A DNA stretch of 14,759 nt. Origin: Crocinitomicaceae bacterium (lineage in GTDB: Bacteria; Bacteroidota; Bacteroidia; Flavobacteriales_G; Salibacteraceae). Both the position numbers and the translations under genes were made by a program. Positions 12,797-14,759 of the stretch are shown in pieces; positions within the stretch are counted from its first letter, which is position 1; every line of letters starts with the position of its first letter. The stretch lies in assembly GCA_018623405.1 (NCBI GenBank), contig JAAZVO010000040.1, forward strand, positions 1-14,759, read 5' to 3'. The notes beneath the pieces were generated by a model, which worked only from the letters and a program-made list of their open reading frames with translations, was not told the origin of the DNA and ran no database searches.

Positions 12797-14182
12797 CTAA
12801 AAAAAGAGTTTTATCACTTTTTCTTTGAAATTGCTATATGGAGGGTACCTAAGGGGAATATCTATCGATGAACTAGTTTTAGAGATTGACTTTAAGTTAG
12901 ATAGCTCTTTAAAACCTTCAAAGCCATGATATTTGCCAAAACCCGATTGATGTACACCCCCAAAGGGTAGGTTTGGGTTTGCCAAATGAATAATGGTATT
13001 ATTTACACATCCGCCACCAAAAGGGATGTTGTTGATACACCAATTTGTAAATGATTTGTTTTTTGAAAATACGTACAAACTGAGTGGGTTTGGAGATTTT
13101 TCTATCATTTCAAATACTTCCTCTTCGTTTTGGTAAGTTAGTACAGGTAATATCGGTCCAAATATTTCATCTTCAATAAGTTTGGAGTTTGGGTTAGGTT
13201 TAATTAAGGTTGGAAAAACTTTAAGATTTGTAGAGTTATCTTGGTATTGTTCTTTGCTTTTTCCAAAAAGTATTTCACCTTCATCTAAATAGCTTATGAG
13301 CCTATCAAACTGTTTTTGGTTTATAATTTTTCCATAGTTTTTGGATGATATAGGATTCTTTCCATAAAAGTTTTCAATTTCTTTTTTTAGATAATCAACC
13401 AATTGTGTGAAAACATTTTTGTGGACTATTAAATAGTCGGGAGCAACACAAGTTTGCCCTGCGTTTAAGAATTTACCAAACACTATTCTTTTAGCCGCTA
13501 CTTTTAAATTGGCTGTTTCATCAATAATACAGGGGCTTTTTCCGCCTAACTCTAGGGTGTAGGGTACCAATTGTTTTGCGGCCTCCACAGCAATTATTTT
13601 TCCAACGGATGTACTTCCAGTAAAAAAAATATGGTCGAACCTAAAATTTTGCATCATTTCAGGTATTACAATATGACCTTCTCCCTCAATTATGCTAACA
13701 TGGCCGCCATTAAATGTATTTTTTACAAGCTTTTTTAAAACCTCGTTAGTATATGGGGTAAACTCAGAAGGTTTAAGAACAGTACAATTTCCTGCAGCTA
13801 TAGCTGCCACTAAAGGGGCTAAGCTCAAATTAACTGGATAGTTCCACGGTGAAATATTTAAAACAATTCCCTTAGGCTGATAGGTATAATAAGAGGAGGT
13901 TGGAAAATGGGCAAGAGGAGTATTTACAGGCTTTTCTTGCATCCACTCTTTTAGGTTGGCAAGAGTATGGTCTATTTCAGGATATAAAAACCCGGTTTCA
14001 GATATAAAACTTTCTACTTCAGATTTTCCTAAGTCTTTCTGAAGCGCTTCAGCAAATTCATTTTCTAATGCTTTGATATTCTTTTTTAGCTTTTTTAAAT
14101 GTTCTTTTCTAAATGCAAATGGCTTTGTAATATTTGATTTAAAATAGTTTTTTTGATGCTGTAAGATTTTTATGATATCCAA
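12797..14182 (-). CDS. ALDH3-type aldehyde dehydrogenase
   Basis: NAD(P)-dependent oxidation of aldehydes to acids, in this subfamily often medium or long-chain fatty aldehydes. 461 residues, normal for the short ALDH3 class. Motifs: SPWNYP at 111-116 with the oxyanion Asn114, FTGSTSVGK at 187-195 for cofactor binding, ELGGKSP at 211-217 with general base Glu211, AGQTC at 241-245 with nucleophile Cys245, EIFGPILPV near 335, and PFGGVHQSGFGKYHG near 417. The C-terminal RYPPY with a short hydrophobic end is typical of ALDH3 proteins. The start is TTG at 14182: the next methionine is residue 81 and homologues begin here. It is divergent from the right-edge lipoprotein gene with only 23 nt between. 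It leads the SRPBCC-msrA group, suggesting a shared theme of oxidative damage. Confidence 0.93.
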   Translation of the reverse strand: MDIIKILQHQKNYFKSNITKPFAFRKEHLKKLKKNIKALENEFAEALQKDLGKSEVESFISETGFLYPEIDHTLANLKEWMQEKPVNTPLAHFPTSSYYTYQPKGIVLNISPWNYPVNLSLAPLVAAIAAGNCTVLKPSEFTPYTNEVLKKLVKNTFNGGHVSIIEGEGHIVIPEMMQNFRFDHIFFTGSTSVGKIIAVEAAKQLVPYTLELGGKSPCIIDETANLKVAAKRIVFGKFLNAGQTCVAPDYLIVHKNVFTQLVDYLKKEIENFYGKNPISSKNYGKIINQKQFDRLISYLDEGEILFGKSKEQYQDNSTNLKVFPTLIKPNPNSKLIEDEIFGPILPVLTYQNEEEVFEMIEKSPNPLSLYVFSKNKSFTNWCINNIPFGGGCVNNTIIHLANPNLPFGGVHQSGFGKYHGFEGFKELSNLKSISKTSSSIDIPLRYPPYSNFKEKVIKLFF

Positions 14183-14205
14183 AACGTAGGGTTTAAATTA
14201 GCACC

Positions 14206-14759
14206 ATGAATAAAGAAATTTTTTTCAATTTGTTCAAATTCGTTTTTCCAATGTTTTTAATGGCATGTGGAAATGAGTCTGAAGCAGAGAAAACAGCAAA
14301 TACCCAAAACTCAAACCCAAAAGCAAGTATTGAGGTTGCACCAACAACTCCGTCGCCAACTAAAAACTTGTTTATCGACTCATTGGTTTTTGAGCATTTT
14401 ATTGATAATAGTCCATTAAGTGAGGTGGCATATTACATGCCTACCAAAAACCCATTGAGTGTGATTATTTTTTTTGATGCACAGGGTAGGGGATTCCATC
14501 CATTGAGCAAATACAGAGCATTAGCCAAAAAGCACAACTATTGGTTAATTGGAAGTAACATTTCTAAAAATGGATTTCAATATGATTTAACCCAACAACA
14601 TTTCGAGAAAATTAGGAATTGGGTGCTTAAAAAAGATGAAAACCTTCTTTCAAAATTTCATTTAGCAGGTTTTTCAGGCGGTGCTAGGGTAGCAGTATGG
14701 ATGGCATACGATTACACGTTGCCCTCGGTGGCCGGCTTTTGTGCAGGTGTTCCGAATAA
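14206..14759 (+). CDS. Lipoprotein with alpha/beta-hydrolase fold (partial, runs off right edge)
   Basis: Open from ATG at 14206 to the window end: 184 complete codons without a stop. The N-terminus is a lipoprotein signal with FPMFLMAC at 14-21 and lipid-bearing Cys21. A low-complexity linker rich in Asn, Thr, Pro and Ala runs to about residue 53. The domain that follows shows a strand PLSVIIFFDAQGRG at 84-97 (possible oxyanion region), then YWLIGSNISKNG and the nucleophile elbow AGFSGGARVAVWMAY at 154-168, where Gly155-Phe-Ser157-Gly-Gly159 fits GxSxG. It is an outer-membrane or periplasmic esterase/peptidase-like protein; the substrate is unknown, and the acid and histidine of the triad would lie past the edge. 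It is divergent from the aldehyde dehydrogenase. Confidence 0.75.
   Translation, partial: MNKEIFFNLFKFVFPMFLMACGNESEAEKTANTQNSNPKASIEVAPTTPSPTKNLFIDSLVFEHFIDNSPLSEVAYYMPTKNPLSVIIFFDAQGRGFHPLSKYRALAKKHNYWLIGSNISKNGFQYDLTQQHFEKIRNWVLKKDENLLSKFHLAGFSGGARVAVWMAYDYTLPSVAGFCAGVPN

Noticed and set aside
1..14759. Mobile elements, CRISPR arrays, tRNA or rRNA genes, phage or defence genes
   Set aside because: No transposase, integrase, spaced repeats, cloverleaf-like sequence or defence domain was seen; the window reads as ordinary chromosomal gene content.

Overview
The window is AT-rich and densely packed, and it reads as chromosomal DNA from a member of the Bacteroidota, most likely a marine-type Flavobacteriales (Cryomorphaceae/Crocinitomicaceae-like). 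This rests on the protein families (DUF922 exported protein, KirBac channel, lipoprotein MsrA, flavobacterial-style zinc-ribbon membrane protein), the near absence of Shine-Dalgarno sequences, and repeated matches to the Bacteroidota -7 promoter element TAnnTTTG. I see no tRNA, rRNA, transposon, integrase, phage gene or CRISPR array, and no gene-free stretch longer than about 150 bases. The taxonomy is inference.

Layout. (1) 1-2623, minus strand: recR, then a large glycosyltransferase starting 3 nt after recR, then the first 16 codons of an exported protein that runs off the left edge. The glycosyltransferase fuses a GT2 domain to what looks like a sugar-phosphate transferase (WcaJ type) whose catalytic middle is missing. 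(2) 2730-4846, plus strand: a sodium/solute symporter and an exported DUF922 protein with an HExxH motif. (3) 4989-7378, plus strand: an overlapping set of a heptose-7-phosphate kinase (HddA-like), a SIS-domain phosphoheptose isomerase-like protein and a short histidine kinase with a signal-peptide-like N-terminus but no sensor domain. (4) 7379-9391, minus strand: a second GT2 glycosyltransferase with C-terminal membrane helices, and an inward-rectifier (KirBac) potassium channel. (5) 9421-11549, plus strand: a zinc-ribbon/one-helix membrane protein overlapping a four-helix membrane protein, then a two-gene module consisting of a small GDVLI...QREY protein and a DUF6745 protein. (6) 11550-14182, minus strand: an ALDH3-type aldehyde dehydrogenase, a membrane-anchored SRPBCC protein and a lipoprotein MsrA. 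(7) 14206 to the right edge, plus strand: the first 184 codons of a lipoprotein with an alpha/beta-hydrolase GFSGG motif.

How the genes work together. The two glycosyltransferases and the heptose kinase/isomerase pair point to surface polysaccharide or LPS synthesis. MsrA and ALDH point to repair or detoxification of oxidised protein and lipid products. The rest is ordinary accessory housekeeping.

Points most worth a second look: the eroded sugar-transferase fusion; the substituted catalytic positions in the SIS protein; the sensor-less histidine kinase; the GDVLI/DUF6745 pair of unknown function; and gene starts. Six genes can only start, or were most naturally read as starting, at TTG, and several ATG genes have a TAnnTTTG-like box ending only 5-7 nt before the start codon, which suggests leaderless or nearly leaderless mRNAs.
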